Below are positions 51,758 through 60,359 of a DNA stretch of 64,000 nucleotides, piece by piece. The translations under genes were made by a program, and so were the position numbers. The stretch comes from Henriciella sp045287255 (lineage in GTDB: Bacteria; Pseudomonadota; Alphaproteobacteria; Caulobacterales; Hyphomonadaceae). Within the stretch, counting starts at the first letter, position 1; each line of letters begins with the position of its first letter. The stretch lies in NCBI RefSeq assembly GCF_045287255.1, contig NZ_CP137142.1, positions 124,001 through 188,000 of the forward strand, given 5' to 3'. Below the pieces are notes generated by a model that was not told the DNA's origin, did not search any database, and saw only the letters and a list, made by a program, of their open reading frames with translations.

Positions 51758-52444
51758 ATGACAGAACCTGATGCTGATCCGATCGAGCCGATTTGCGGCA
51801 GCGCTGAGGCTGGCGCACTCGCGCACCTATATCGCGCCGAAGTCTATCGTTCCACGATTTGGCGCCAACGGCTCGACATGACGACGAACTGGGCGGTGGT
51901 TTCAACCGGTATTGCCCTTTCGGTCAGTTTCGCGACAGCCAATGCATCGCCATTGCCAATTGTGCTGGTAGGCTTGCTTTCAGTGATGTTCCTGATCCTT
52001 GAAGCGCGTCGGTATCGGTATTTCACGGTGTGGAAGTTCCGGGCACGCCTGCTGGAGCTCGCGGTCTACGTGCCGATCCTGCAGGGCAAGGGGATCACCA
52101 TTCCGCAGGATAAAGGCTCGCCTCTGTCCGATGACTATATTCACCCGCAGTATCGGATCAGCGGTCTGCGCGCCGTGGGTCGTCGTTTGCGCCGCAATTA
52201 TGGCTGGATTTTCGGGATCCAGGGGCTGGCTTACTTTGCCAAGATTGCCATCCATCCCGTCGATGCCACCAGCCTTGAAGAGTTTATTTATCGGGCACAT
52301 ATCGGACAGGTGCCAGGCTGGCTCGCCATTCTGGCTGGGGTCGTGTTTCACATCACTTGGATATCAATCGCGATCTATACCTGGCGTCAGGAGAAATCAG
52401 ACACGCGCATAATGGCCGATTATCTCGATCCGGATATGAACTAG
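51758..52444 (+). CDS. DUF2270 membrane protein
   Basis: A 228-residue protein with about four hydrophobic segments (near 45-62, 65-80, 150-170 and 195-215) resembling DUF2270. Conserved parts include EVYRSTIWRQRLDMTTNW, ILEARRYRYFTVWKFRARLLE and RRNYGWIFG. Function is unknown. An ATG at 51758 with GGCAGG upstream is chosen; the longer open frame from 51572 overlaps the preceding gene. Confidence 0.8.
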   Translation: MTEPDADPIEPICGSAEAGALAHLYRAEVYRSTIWRQRLDMTTNWAVVSTGIALSVSFATANASPLPIVLVGLLSVMFLILEARRYRYFTVWKFRARLLELAVYVPILQGKGITIPQDKGSPLSDDYIHPQYRISGLRAVGRRLRRNYGWIFGIQGLAYFAKIAIHPVDATSLEEFIYRAHIGQVPGWLAILAGVVFHITWISIAIYTWRQEKSDTRIMADYLDPDMN

Positions 52445-52582
52445 GGGTGTTGTGGCTGCTTGACTCAAGTGGCTTAATCCTGTTTTAGACGCGGCTTCAG
52501 AACGGGTCGGTGTGGTGCTGCCGTTGCAATCGTCGTTTTCATCTGGAATTCGACCAGCCCACGTCAAAAATGGATAGATGCC

Positions 52583-53200
52583 ATGTCACGTCGTCACTCG
52601 ACGAAGTATAAGATTGATCGCCGCGTTGGCGAGAACATCTGGGGCCGCCCGAAGAGCCCTGTAAACAAACGCCCAAACAAGCCAGGACAGCACGGCCCCA
52701 ACCGCCGCGGCAAAGTCTCTGACTATGGTATGCAGCTGATGGCCAAGCAGAAGCTGAAATTCTACTATGGCGACATCACAGAGAAGCAGTTCCGCAAGAC
52801 CTATGACGAAGCTAACCGTCGCAAGGGGAACACTGCTGAGAACCTGATCGGCCTGCTCGAGTCTCGTCTCGACGCTTTCGTTTATCGCTCAAAGTTTGTG
52901 CCAACAATTTTTGCGGCGCGTCAGTTCGTCAATCACGGCCACGTCACTGTTAACGGCGTAAAGACCAATATCGGTTCTTACCGCCTGAAGCCGGGTGACG
53001 TTGTACAGATCCGTGAAAAGTCCCGCAATATGGCGCTGGTGCTTGAAGCGCTGGGTTCACCAGAGCGTGACCTGCCAGAGTATATCGAGGTTGATCCTAA
53101 AGCGATGACCGCGACTTATATCCGTATGCCAGAGCTGTCTGATGTGCCTTACCCGGTACAGATGGAGCCATCACAGGTCGTCGAATATTATTCTTCATAA
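52583..53200 (+). CDS. rpsD: Small-subunit ribosomal protein S4
   Basis: A 205-residue S4/uS4 protein, which binds early to 16S rRNA and can regulate translation. It starts MSRRHSTKYKIDRRVGENIW and has the S4 RNA-binding domain (RLDAFVYRSKFVPTIFAARQ, FVNHGHVTVNGVKTNIGSY). It stands alone, outside the alpha operon, as in many alphaproteobacteria. A TTGACT/TTTTAG pair about 110 nt upstream (52460-52488) may be its promoter. An intrinsic terminator follows. Confidence 0.98.
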   Translation: MSRRHSTKYKIDRRVGENIWGRPKSPVNKRPNKPGQHGPNRRGKVSDYGMQLMAKQKLKFYYGDITEKQFRKTYDEANRRKGNTAENLIGLLESRLDAFVYRSKFVPTIFAARQFVNHGHVTVNGVKTNIGSYRLKPGDVVQIREKSRNMALVLEALGSPERDLPEYIEVDPKAMTATYIRMPELSDVPYPVQMEPSQVVEYYSS

Positions 53201-53224
53201 GCAGTCATCTGCTTGCACAAATTC

Positions 53225-53255
53225 AAAAGCCGCGCTGTCATGGTGCGGCTTTTTT
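53225..53255 (+). terminator. Intrinsic terminator of rpsD
   Basis: AAAAGCCGC pairs with GCGGCTTTT across an 11-nt loop, followed by T residues. It ends the rpsD transcript before ppk2. Confidence 0.88.
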
Positions 53256-53278
53256 GTATGTGATTTCAGGAGGATATT

Positions 53279-54106
53279 ATGGCCCATCCCACTATGGTCG
53301 AGGTTCGCGACGCTTTGATCGCCAAACCGGGCAAGCCATTTGATCTCCGTGCACGCGATAGCGGTGATCGCTCTTTATTCCCCGGAAAGCGAGAAGCCCG
53401 CATCAGCCTTAAGAAAGATGCGGCTGTCATCAATGAGCTGCAGGACAAGCTCTATGCCAATCGCGACCGGGCCTTGCTCGTTGTTCTGCAAGGGATGGAT
53501 ACGGCTGGCAAAAGCGGCGTAATCCGGAATGTCTTTGCCGACACCAGCCCTTTGGGTATGCAGGTTGAAGCCTTCAAAGCCCCGAGCAAAACTGAACTGG
53601 CGCATGACTATCTATGGCGTATTCATGATGCGGTCCCCCGAAAGGGGCGTATCGGTGTCTTTGACCGCTCGCATTATGAGGATGTTCTGGTCGTAAAGGT
53701 CCGCGAGTTTGCTCCAGCCGATGTCGTTGAACAGCGCTATGAGCAGATTAACAGCTTTGAGAAGCACCTCACTGAGAACGGCGTCACCATTCTGAAATTC
53801 ATGCTGAATGTTGGGTATGAAGAGCAGGGCATTCGCCTTCAGGAGCGTATCACCGAAGAGCATAAGCGTTGGAAGTTTAATCCGGGTGATCTTGAGGACC
53901 GAAAGCTTTGGCCAGAGTTCATGGGGGCTTATGAGGCCGCGGTTCAGCGTTGCTCCACTGAGCACGCCCCTTGGTACATCGTTCCTGCAGACAGCCGCAC
54001 ACGCCGAAACGCGATGATTGCCCGGATCGTGCGCGGTGCACTCGAGGATATGGACCTCAGCTGGCCTGATCCGGGCTATAAGATGGAAGATTTCGACTTT
54101 AGCTAA
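53279..54106 (+). CDS. ppk2: Polyphosphate kinase 2 family protein
   Basis: A 275-residue PPK2 that moves phosphate between polyphosphate and nucleotides. Walker A is GMDTAGKSG (residues 72-80) and Walker B FDRSHYEDVLV; the lid-module arginines are in the LQERITEEHKRWKF segment. The sequence FKAPSKTELAHDYLWR fits the class III-like group that can phosphorylate AMP and ADP; substrate preference is an inference. AGGAGG precedes the ATG. Confidence 0.92.
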   Translation: MAHPTMVEVRDALIAKPGKPFDLRARDSGDRSLFPGKREARISLKKDAAVINELQDKLYANRDRALLVVLQGMDTAGKSGVIRNVFADTSPLGMQVEAFKAPSKTELAHDYLWRIHDAVPRKGRIGVFDRSHYEDVLVVKVREFAPADVVEQRYEQINSFEKHLTENGVTILKFMLNVGYEEQGIRLQERITEEHKRWKFNPGDLEDRKLWPEFMGAYEAAVQRCSTEHAPWYIVPADSRTRRNAMIARIVRGALEDMDLSWPDPGYKMEDFDFS

Positions 54107-54117
54107 AGCCGTATGGC

Positions 54118-54810
54118 CTAGCCGCGTAGGCGGACAGAGCCCGAAACAGATTTATCAATATCGGTTTCGGATGGGTTCCCGCGAACCGTAATATTAGCTC
54201 CGCTTGATGCCCCGGCTTCTATCGAGCGGCTCGTATGGATGGTGATGTCGGCGCCGCTAGACGCATCTGCTTCGCCTGTTTCACAGATCAGGTTGCCAGC
54301 ATTGATGTCTGATCCTGAGGAAGCATCCGCCTCGATCGACACACACGTACCGCTGGCATCCAGGTCTGAACCACTGGAGGAATCAAGCTCGACATTGGTG
54401 GCCTGAATGCCGGTAATCGAGGCATCGGCCCCTGAAGAAGTGCGAATAGAGACTTTGTCGCCTGACAGGCCGCCGCCTTTAATGTCTGATCCGGAGGAGG
54501 CGCTAATTCTATCAAGCTGTGGGGCAGACACATTGACCTGATAGTCTGGCTTTTTACCCCAGCCCCAATTCTTCTTTTTGCGTCCGATGACCAGCGTGTC
54601 ATTTTTCACGGTGATTTCGAGATCGCTGAAATCACCTTTGCGGTTCTCGGCGGTGATGGCGTAATCATCCCCGGTGCGGAAAGAGACATTAATACCCGCT
54701 GAAACGCTGATGCCAGTAAAACCGGTTTCTGTGTAGGTTCTGCTTTCTGCGGAAGCGGGTGATGAGAGCGCCAATGCGGCTGCACCGGCAACAAGGGATA
54801 AACGGATCAT
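54118..54810 (-). CDS. Exported GIN-domain (DUF2807) beta-helix protein
   Basis: A 230-residue protein with a signal peptide (residues 1-21, SPASA) and a putative auto-transporter adhesin head GIN domain (DUF2807). The core is a series of six short repeats around SSGSD/SSGAD (residues about 105-205), spaced 15-25 apart, which would form rungs of a right-handed beta-helix with stacked Ser/Asp. Function in bacteria is not settled; an adhesive or binding surface is likely. It is convergent with ppk2, 11 nt apart. Confidence 0.85.
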   Translation of the reverse strand: MIRLSLVAGAAALALSSPASAESRTYTETGFTGISVSAGINVSFRTGDDYAITAENRKGDFSDLEITVKNDTLVIGRKKKNWGWGKKPDYQVNVSAPQLDRISASSGSDIKGGGLSGDKVSIRTSSGADASITGIQATNVELDSSSGSDLDASGTCVSIEADASSGSDINAGNLICETGEADASSGADITIHTSRSIEAGASSGANITVRGNPSETDIDKSVSGSVRLRG

Positions 54811-54911
54811 TCGGATGCTCCTGAGGCAAACGGTTAAACTTTGATCCTGAACGCCTGGGTGTAATACTTATTGAAAAACGATAAGTCAACAAGTTTTGAC
54901 AACATATGTAG

Positions 54912-55526
54912 TCAGTCTTGCTTCTGCGAGGCTATGGGGGCGATCTTGCTGCGCCTGTAAATGAGTAACCCAACGAAGAACAGGCACGCCAAACCGACCG
55001 CGGCAGGGAATAAGACTGTCGTCCATGAATAGTTTTCCAGCGCCGCGATAACGAAGCCATTGCGCAAGGCACCGAGAGCGAAGAACAGAGCGTTTTCATC
55101 ATAAGGTGCGTGATACGCCTTACGGACCGATGGCCCAAAGCCCAGCAGATCGACAAAGGTCAGGATCAAAACCGCTGACAATGCCGTCTCCGTCAGGAGC
55201 CATAAAGGCAGTGCGCTCATGGCGAGGAGGAGGAAGACCCAATCCATGCGCACGATGGTTGTGTCGCCTTTCTTTAGATAAGCGAGGATAGCGACACAGA
55301 GAGTAATCAGACCTGAAACCCCAATCGGCCAGGCACCGATCCCGGCGCCATCGCTGAGTTGCGCAACGAAGACAGTCACTGTTCCGAATGCCCATATCAA
55401 CCATGAGAAGACGTGTGGGCGCACTGCGCCGCCCAGAACTCCCCTGAAATAGGGATAGAAGGCGACAAAGGTGAGGATCAGAGCGATCGCACCAAACCAG
55501 GTCTTTATGCTGCCGGGGTCAATCAT
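54912..55526 (-). CDS. Multi-pass membrane protein of unknown function
   Basis: A 204-residue protein with about six or seven hydrophobic segments and short loops. The first two pairs (FVAFYPYFRGVLGGAVRPHV and FSWLIWAFGTVTVF) recall PQ-loop/SWEET-type small transporters, but the match is not strong. The C-terminus is cytoplasmic and basic. It lies 100 nt after the rpmE terminator and before the GIN-domain gene on the same strand. Confidence 0.7.
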   Translation of the reverse strand: MIDPGSIKTWFGAIALILTFVAFYPYFRGVLGGAVRPHVFSWLIWAFGTVTVFVAQLSDGAGIGAWPIGVSGLITLCVAILAYLKKGDTTIVRMDWVFLLLAMSALPLWLLTETALSAVLILTFVDLLGFGPSVRKAYHAPYDENALFFALGALRNGFVIAALENYSWTTVLFPAAVGLACLFFVGLLIYRRSKIAPIASQKQD

Positions 55527-55576
55527 GTGACCACTCTATACGTCTCTAAACAGGATACGACAGTAAGGGGGATACA

Positions 55577-55606
55577 AAAAAGCCCCGGACATGTCCGGGG
55601 CTTTTT
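55577..55606. terminator. Perfect palindromic terminator after rpmE
   Basis: A 30-bp perfect palindrome with arms AAAAAGCCCCGGACA and its complement. A-tract and T-tract flank a GC stem, so it would terminate in both directions. It lies 23 nt beyond the rpmE stop and before the next minus-strand gene. Confidence 0.9.
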
Positions 55607-55628
55607 GAAACTGTATTGGACGTCAAGC

Positions 55629-55847
55629 TTACATGAAGCCTTTGAACTTGTCCTTAAAGCGAGAAACACGACCACCACGGTCGAGGTTGGCGTTACGGTC
55701 GCCTGTCCAAGCCGGGTGAGAGCTGGAGTCAATGTCGAGGACCAGACGGTCGCCTTCCTTGCCCCAGGTTGAACGGGTTTGGTATTCGGTTCCATCAGTC
55801 ATCACAACAGTGATGAAGTGGTAGTCGGGATGGCCTTCGGCTTTCAT
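55629..55847 (-). CDS. rpmE: Large-subunit ribosomal protein L31
   Basis: A 72-residue L31/bL31. It opens MKAEGHPDYHFITVVMTDG and includes SSHPAWTGDRNANLDRGGR. The zinc-binding CxxC pairs are absent, so it is the non-zinc form usual in alphaproteobacteria. I chose the ATG at 55847 with AAAAGAGA upstream; the TTG at 55865 would add six residues. A perfect palindromic terminator follows. Confidence 0.95.
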   Translation of the reverse strand: MKAEGHPDYHFITVVMTDGTEYQTRSTWGKEGDRLVLDIDSSSHPAWTGDRNANLDRGGRVSRFKDKFKGFM

Positions 55848-55972
55848 CGCGGGATCTCTTTTCAAGCTAAGGGCTCCGATTTCTGACCGGTACCCGATTT
55901 CTGCAAACCGCGCTCATACAGGACGGATGCGGGAAGAGCAAGACTTGAGAATCAGGCTGCTCTCGGTGCCTG

Positions 55973-56569
55973 TCAGACAAAGTCTGAAATCACCCAATAT
56001 GAGATGGTGATTGCGAGGAAAGCGATGAGTGACCAGCGCACATATCGCGGCAGACGTTCCCATACGCCAACGATCTGCTCCCCGAACAGATAGAGCAAAC
56101 CGCCGAGCAAAAGAAAACGTAGAAACCGGCTGCTGGTGAACAGGGCAAGAAACTCATGAAAGGGGTAGCCGCTGGCCCCCGCAATCATGTTTATGAGGTA
56201 TGATGGGATCGGGGTTAGCCCGCTCAGGAAGATATACTTTCCGCCTTCTTGCGCGAATGTCTCACGATAGTTGGCTGTTATGCCTTCAATTCCTAGAAAA
56301 GCCGAAATTGGGTCCAGGAAGTTCGCCCCAAGTGTGTACATGATTGTACCAGCGGTCGCGCTGCCAAGGGCTGTGATCAGAACAAAAAGCCAGATCCGGT
56401 CGCGGGCGGCAAGACAAAGCGCAATGAAGGCGACTTCATAAGGCCAGGGCACAAAGGTCGTTTCCGCCACCTGTGCAGCGAACAGGACAGGCAACAACCA
56501 CTTCGAATGGGTAAGAGCGACCAATCGCTCAGACCACGTTTGTGCGTCAGGTATCCCGCTTGAACCCAT
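55973..56569 (-). CDS. VTT-domain (DedA/YqaA-like) membrane protein
   Basis: A 198-residue YqaA-like protein of the VTT/SNARE-associated superfamily. Features: ETTFVPWPYEVAFIALCLAA (first conserved segment), GSATAGTIMYTLGA and FLSGLTPIPSYLINMIAGASG (conserved G-x-x-P-x-P), with four or five membrane helices. Members act in phospholipid scrambling or lipid-carrier recycling; substrate is not known here. Its ATG lies 22 nt after the stop of the upstream M20 peptidase gene, so the two may form an operon. Confidence 0.85.
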   Translation of the reverse strand: MGSSGIPDAQTWSERLVALTHSKWLLPVLFAAQVAETTFVPWPYEVAFIALCLAARDRIWLFVLITALGSATAGTIMYTLGANFLDPISAFLGIEGITANYRETFAQEGGKYIFLSGLTPIPSYLINMIAGASGYPFHEFLALFTSSRFLRFLLLGGLLYLFGEQIVGVWERLPRYVRWSLIAFLAITISYWVISDFV

Positions 56570-56591
56570 CAGGGCAATTTAGCACGAAACC

Positions 56592-58088
56592 CTATTCCGG
56601 GGCATCCATGGCCAGAATGATCTGCGCATAGCCGCGCGCCATGCGCCCCATATTCTCGACACTGATCCGCTCATTCGTGCCATGGAAACCGGAAAGCTCT
56701 TCCAGAGACATCAGGGCGGGCATGAAGCGGTAGACATTTTCGGTAATTGCATTGGCATAGCGGCTGTCAGTGGCTCCAAGCACGAGGCCGGGTGCGACGG
56801 AAGCGCCGTCAGTCGCATCCTTTGCCACGGCATGTAGGATAGCATAAGCGCGATTATCAATCGGGCTGACCGGGGAAGCGCCCGCACCGCGAATACCGCT
56901 TGTCCCTGCTTTCACCGTTAAGCCTTCGATGTTTCGGGTGACATGCTCAATATGGGCGATCACGTCTTCTTCGGTATCATTCGGGTGGATGCGGAAGTTT
57001 ACGATGGCGGTGGCGCGTTGGGCCAGCACATTCTCTTTTGCTGAACCGACCAGCATGGTGGGTGCTGTTGTGGTGCGGATCATTGCATTAAAAGGAGCGC
57101 TTTTTTCGGCCGCATCTTCAATAGCGAAACCGAGTAACCATGGATTGGCGAAGGCCATTCGCTGTATAAATGGCATATCGGAGGCGGCAGATTCCAGCAA
57201 GGTCGACACTGGTTCGTTGGATAAATCAGCTTGCATCTGATTTTCTTCTAGCGCGATTAAGGTGCGGGCCAACTGTATCGTCGCGCTATCACGCGGGGGT
57301 GTAGAGCTATGCCCGCCTTCGGCGCTCGCCGTGATTTCGACGGTCAGATAGCCCTTTTCCGCCACCCCAATGAAGGCAAGCGTTTCGCCCGTAAGAGGAT
57401 TATTCTCAATCGCCATGAAGCCTTCATCGAGCACCATGTCGGGGACGATATTCCGGGACCGGAGCAGCTCAATGCCCGTACCCGCGCCAGAGCCGGAGAC
57501 TTCCTCGTCATGACCCAGCATTAACAGGATGGTCCGGCGGGGCTGGAAGCCGTCCTCGGCCAGCGCATTCAACGCCTCGAAAAGGGCTACCATCGAGCCT
57601 TTATCATCAATCGCGCCGCGACCGTAGATATAGCCATTCTGGATCGCGCCGGAGAAAGGTGGGGCCTCCCAATCGCCTTCGGTGCCAATATTAACGGGGA
57701 CAACATCCTGATGCGCCATGAGAAGGATGGGGGATAAAGAGGGATCGCTACCGGCCCATGTGTAAAGCAGACTATAGCCGCCCGGGATGGTTTCCTTGCT
57801 CGCGCTTGCATGAAACTCTGGATAGGTTGCCTCCATCCAGGCTTGCATGTCCAGCCATGGGCCTTCGAGGCCGGGGCGCGGATCTCCGGCGATGACAGTA
57901 ATCGTTTCAAATCGAATGGCTTCTCCTAGCCGCTGCGCGATTATGTTTGCATCAAAGGCCGGAACCTCAGGCAAGCTGACCTGTTCGACCGAAGCCGCTG
58001 TGCCGCCATAGTTCAGCGTACGAACCACAACCACACCGATCAGAAGTAGTGCAGCTCCTAGCAGCGCCAGTACCGTATTGCGGATCAT
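56592..58088 (-). CDS. M20-family metallopeptidase, membrane-anchored
   Basis: A 498-residue zinc peptidase of the M20 family (carboxypeptidase S / PM20D1-like). An N-terminal hydrophobic segment (residues 5-23) is an anchor or uncleaved signal. Metal and catalytic motifs: MAHQDVVPV (His, Asp), YGRGAIDDKGSM (bridging Asp) and LGHDEEVSGSG (catalytic Glu-Glu), with EGGHSSTPP in the dimer domain. It should cleave C-terminal or N-acyl amino acids outside the cytosol. It is the first of a pair with the VTT gene. Confidence 0.92.
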   Translation of the reverse strand: MIRNTVLALLGAALLLIGVVVVRTLNYGGTAASVEQVSLPEVPAFDANIIAQRLGEAIRFETITVIAGDPRPGLEGPWLDMQAWMEATYPEFHASASKETIPGGYSLLYTWAGSDPSLSPILLMAHQDVVPVNIGTEGDWEAPPFSGAIQNGYIYGRGAIDDKGSMVALFEALNALAEDGFQPRRTILLMLGHDEEVSGSGAGTGIELLRSRNIVPDMVLDEGFMAIENNPLTGETLAFIGVAEKGYLTVEITASAEGGHSSTPPRDSATIQLARTLIALEENQMQADLSNEPVSTLLESAASDMPFIQRMAFANPWLLGFAIEDAAEKSAPFNAMIRTTTAPTMLVGSAKENVLAQRATAIVNFRIHPNDTEEDVIAHIEHVTRNIEGLTVKAGTSGIRGAGASPVSPIDNRAYAILHAVAKDATDGASVAPGLVLGATDSRYANAITENVYRFMPALMSLEELSGFHGTNERISVENMGRMARGYAQIILAMDAPE

Positions 58089-58171
58089 CTCAGCCTCCCA
58101 AAGCCTTTTCTGGAACTTTTGATCGCGGAAGTTTCAAAAGCAAGGAGAAACAGCCTTGAGCCTGGTTCATG

Positions 58172-58234
58172 GGTTGGCGAAGCCAAACCGGAACCCGCTT
58201 CCACTGCGTCGCCCGGAGGGCGTCAGCGCAGTGG
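58172..58234. repeat. Two hairpins between the M20 gene and rnpB
   Basis: A short hairpin with GGC/GCC arms and a GAA loop at about 58172-58189 is followed by CCACTGCG ... CGCAGTGG (58201-58234) with a nested CGCCC/GGGCG stem. No T-run follows. The layout looks like an intergenic REP/BIME-type element; it lies beside a second palindrome at 58275-58299. Confidence 0.5.
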
Positions 58235-58274
58235 CAAAACTCAATCCGCTTCAAACCCGATTCATTCATCTTCT

Positions 58275-58299
58275 ATTTTTGATCCACTGGATCAAAAAT
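58275..58299. repeat. Dispersed palindrome TTTGATCC-N3-GGATCAAA, copy 2
   Basis: ATTTTTGATCC and GGATCAAAAAT are perfect 11-bp arms around a 3-nt loop. It lies about 25 nt past the 3' end of rnpB, and on the minus strand the T-rich arms could make it the rnpB terminator. Copy 1 is at 10738-10760. Confidence 0.7.
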
Positions 58300-58322
58300 T
58301 TCGCTGGCGAACCGAAGATAAA

Positions 58323-58707
<385 letters not shown>

Positions 58708-58775
58708 ACCAGATATAGCTCAATAAGTAGTGTTCTTCGAGTCCTTGTGTGCGACCTTAAACAAATACACTTATC

Positions 58776-58883
58776 GGTACCTCGTCTGAAGACATTGCCC
58801 GTACCTGCCATGCCCACCCGACCCTGTCCGAAGCCGTCCGTCAGGCCGCCATGGGCGTCGAAGGCTGGACCATGCAGATGTGA
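58776..58883 (+). pseudogene. 3' remnant of dihydrolipoamide dehydrogenase (lpd)
   Basis: Thirty-odd codons ending in TGA read TSSEDIARTCHAHPTLSEAV then RQAAMGVEGWTMQM, which is the highly conserved C-terminal end of dihydrolipoamide dehydrogenase (the SSEDIARTCHAHPT block near the active-site His-Glu pair). An in-frame TAA precedes it about 18 nt upstream, so there is no gene body. It sits between the rnpB promoter and tetR. It is probably a leftover of recombination that moved lpd elsewhere. Confidence 0.8.
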
Positions 58884-58889
58884 GAAGCG

Positions 58890-58912
58890 GATGACCCGCT
58901 TACCGGGTCATC
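58890..58912 (+). terminator. Hairpin after the lpd remnant
   Basis: GATGACCCG and CGGGTCATC pair fully (9 bp) around a 5-nt loop, 6 nt after the stop of the lpd fragment. There is no T-run. It is probably the former 3' UTR hairpin of lpd, carried along with the coding fragment. Confidence 0.5.
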
Positions 58913-59027
58913 TCAATCAAAACCTCACAAACAGATAAAGCGAAAGGGCTGGTTGTCAGCTCTTAAACGAGCTGTGTTTGGGTGAGGCACAGTATTTTAC
59001 AACCTGTCTGGCTTTCTTAAGTACTGC

Positions 59028-59621
59028 TTAAGCGTGCGCCAGCTCCAAAGCGGTGACCGTTATTGGCTTGAGATCGTTCAGGGGGAGGCCGCTACGCACC
59101 ATGATGCGCAGCCCGGTATAGATGCTGAGCAGTGTGCGTGCCTTGCTCTTCACCGCTTCCGCATCAAGGTCGGGGTTCAGCTCTGCTATAGGCTGGCAAA
59201 GGGCGCGGGTGAGACGATCAAACCCGTCGGTGACCTGCTTTTGGGTATCTGTATTCAGGTCTGCTTGATCTGCGGAGGCGTTACACAGGAAGCACCCGGA
59301 CCGATCTCCTGTAGCTGCGCCATCAAGGGGAGCTGAAAGAAACGCTTGGATCCGTGTTTCCGGGCGAGCAGATGGGGTCTCCAAAGCCGTCGCCGCCGCT
59401 GTTACAACATCTGTATGATACTGCGACAAGGCCTTGAGGTAGAGGGCCCGTTTATCACCGAATGCAGCATATAGGCTGGCCTTTTGCAGGCCAGTCTCTT
59501 TCATGATCCTCGACAGCGATATGCCTTCATATCCGCCCTGCCAGAACAGCGTCATGATCTTTCGAAGCATTTCTGTATCGTCAAATTCGCGGGGGCGACC
59601 GGGTGTATTGCGATCACGCAT
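59028..59621 (-). CDS. TetR-family repressor with a Cys pair
   Basis: A 197-residue TetR protein. The N-terminal helix-turn-helix spans about residues 12-58 (GISLSRIMKETGLQKASLYAAF). The ligand domain has GCFLCN with C110 and C113, in the place where redox- or electrophile-sensing relatives such as NemR carry a reactive cysteine. A matched operator lies upstream of its own start and another in front of the divergent DUF417 gene. GGAG stands about 8 nt before the ATG. It probably represses itself and the DUF417-grxC unit until an oxidant or electrophile appears; this is inference. Confidence 0.92.
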   Translation of the reverse strand: MRDRNTPGRPREFDDTEMLRKIMTLFWQGGYEGISLSRIMKETGLQKASLYAAFGDKRALYLKALSQYHTDVVTAAATALETPSARPETRIQAFLSAPLDGAATGDRSGCFLCNASADQADLNTDTQKQVTDGFDRLTRALCQPIAELNPDLDAEAVKSKARTLLSIYTGLRIMVRSGLPLNDLKPITVTALELAHA

Positions 59622-59641
59622 ATGTTACCACTCCAATTATT

Positions 59642-59653
59642 GACCAATCGGTC
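59642..59653. promoter_or_regulatory. TetR operator 1, tetR side
   Basis: GACCAATCGGTC, a near-perfect 12-bp inverted repeat, 21 bp upstream of the tetR start. It differs by one base from operator 2. Confidence 0.72.
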
Positions 59654-59709
59654 TTTATTTCATATTTCCAGTGCTCAGCGGCGTTCTCAGGACGGTGCAT
59701 CTAATTTGT

Positions 59710-59721
59710 GACCAATTGGTC
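59710..59721. promoter_or_regulatory. TetR operator 2, DUF417 side
   Basis: GACCAATTGGTC is a perfect 12-bp palindrome directly next to a TATATT -10 candidate (59722-59727), 22 bp before the DUF417 start. Its position would block RNA polymerase. Confidence 0.75.
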
Positions 59722-59743
59722 TATATTTGAAAGGAAGTATGAA

Positions 59744-60253
59744 ATGTCAACCACGCACGCCACTATTGAAGAGGCCGCCCCACAGGAGCTGAACGCGATT
59801 GCCGATAAAGTCACGGCGACTGGCCGTACAGGTCTGCGTTTATCGATCGCGCTTATCCTTGGTTGGATCGGGGCAATGAAATTCACTGCATATGAGGCCA
59901 ATGCGATTCAAGGCCTAGTACAATCCAGTCCGTTCACGAGCTGGCTATACAGCGTAACAAGCGTGCAAGGGGCGGCCAGTTTGATTGGGTCGGTTGAGAT
60001 CCTGACGGCGCTTGCCCTCATTGTTGGGATTAAGTTCGCGCGCATTGGCTTTGTTGCATCGCTCGCTGCGGCCTTCACATTCTTGCTGACCTTGAGCTTC
60101 ATGCTGACAGCACCAGCTTGGGAGCCAAGCCTTGGTGGCTTTCCGGCTCTTTCGGTCATTCCGGGACAATTCCTGCTGAAAGACGCTGTGCTGCTGGCAG
60201 GTGCAATCTTCCTTGCAGGGATTGAACTCAAGCGTATTGCCGCGACCCGCTAA
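59744..60253 (+). CDS. DUF417 (RclC/YkgB-like) membrane protein
   Basis: A 169-residue protein with four membrane helices, matching DUF417: LILGWIGAMKFTAYEANAIQ and SPFTSWLYSVTSVQGAASLI, then GFPALSVIPGQFLLKDAVLL. E. coli RclC, the best-known member, belongs to the reactive-chlorine stress operon. The ATG at 59744 has AAGGAAG 7 nt upstream; a longer frame begins inside the TetR operator. Glutaredoxin follows 106 nt later, and the TetR gene is divergent with shared operators. Confidence 0.88.
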   Translation: MSTTHATIEEAAPQELNAIADKVTATGRTGLRLSIALILGWIGAMKFTAYEANAIQGLVQSSPFTSWLYSVTSVQGAASLIGSVEILTALALIVGIKFARIGFVASLAAAFTFLLTLSFMLTAPAWEPSLGGFPALSVIPGQFLLKDAVLLAGAIFLAGIELKRIAATR

Positions 60254-60359
60254 ATCACTTCCGCAGGCTAACCCTGTTGGCCTGCGGATGACCGACTGGG
60301 AGCAGTTCTATCTGACCAGAACTCGCTTCCTGAATAGGTTCACGAAAGGATATGATCAA

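Noticed and set aside
59017..59031. CtrA-like TTAA-N7-TTAA
   Set aside because: It covers the tetR stop, not a promoter, and is half of a short palindrome; nothing nearby would be its target.
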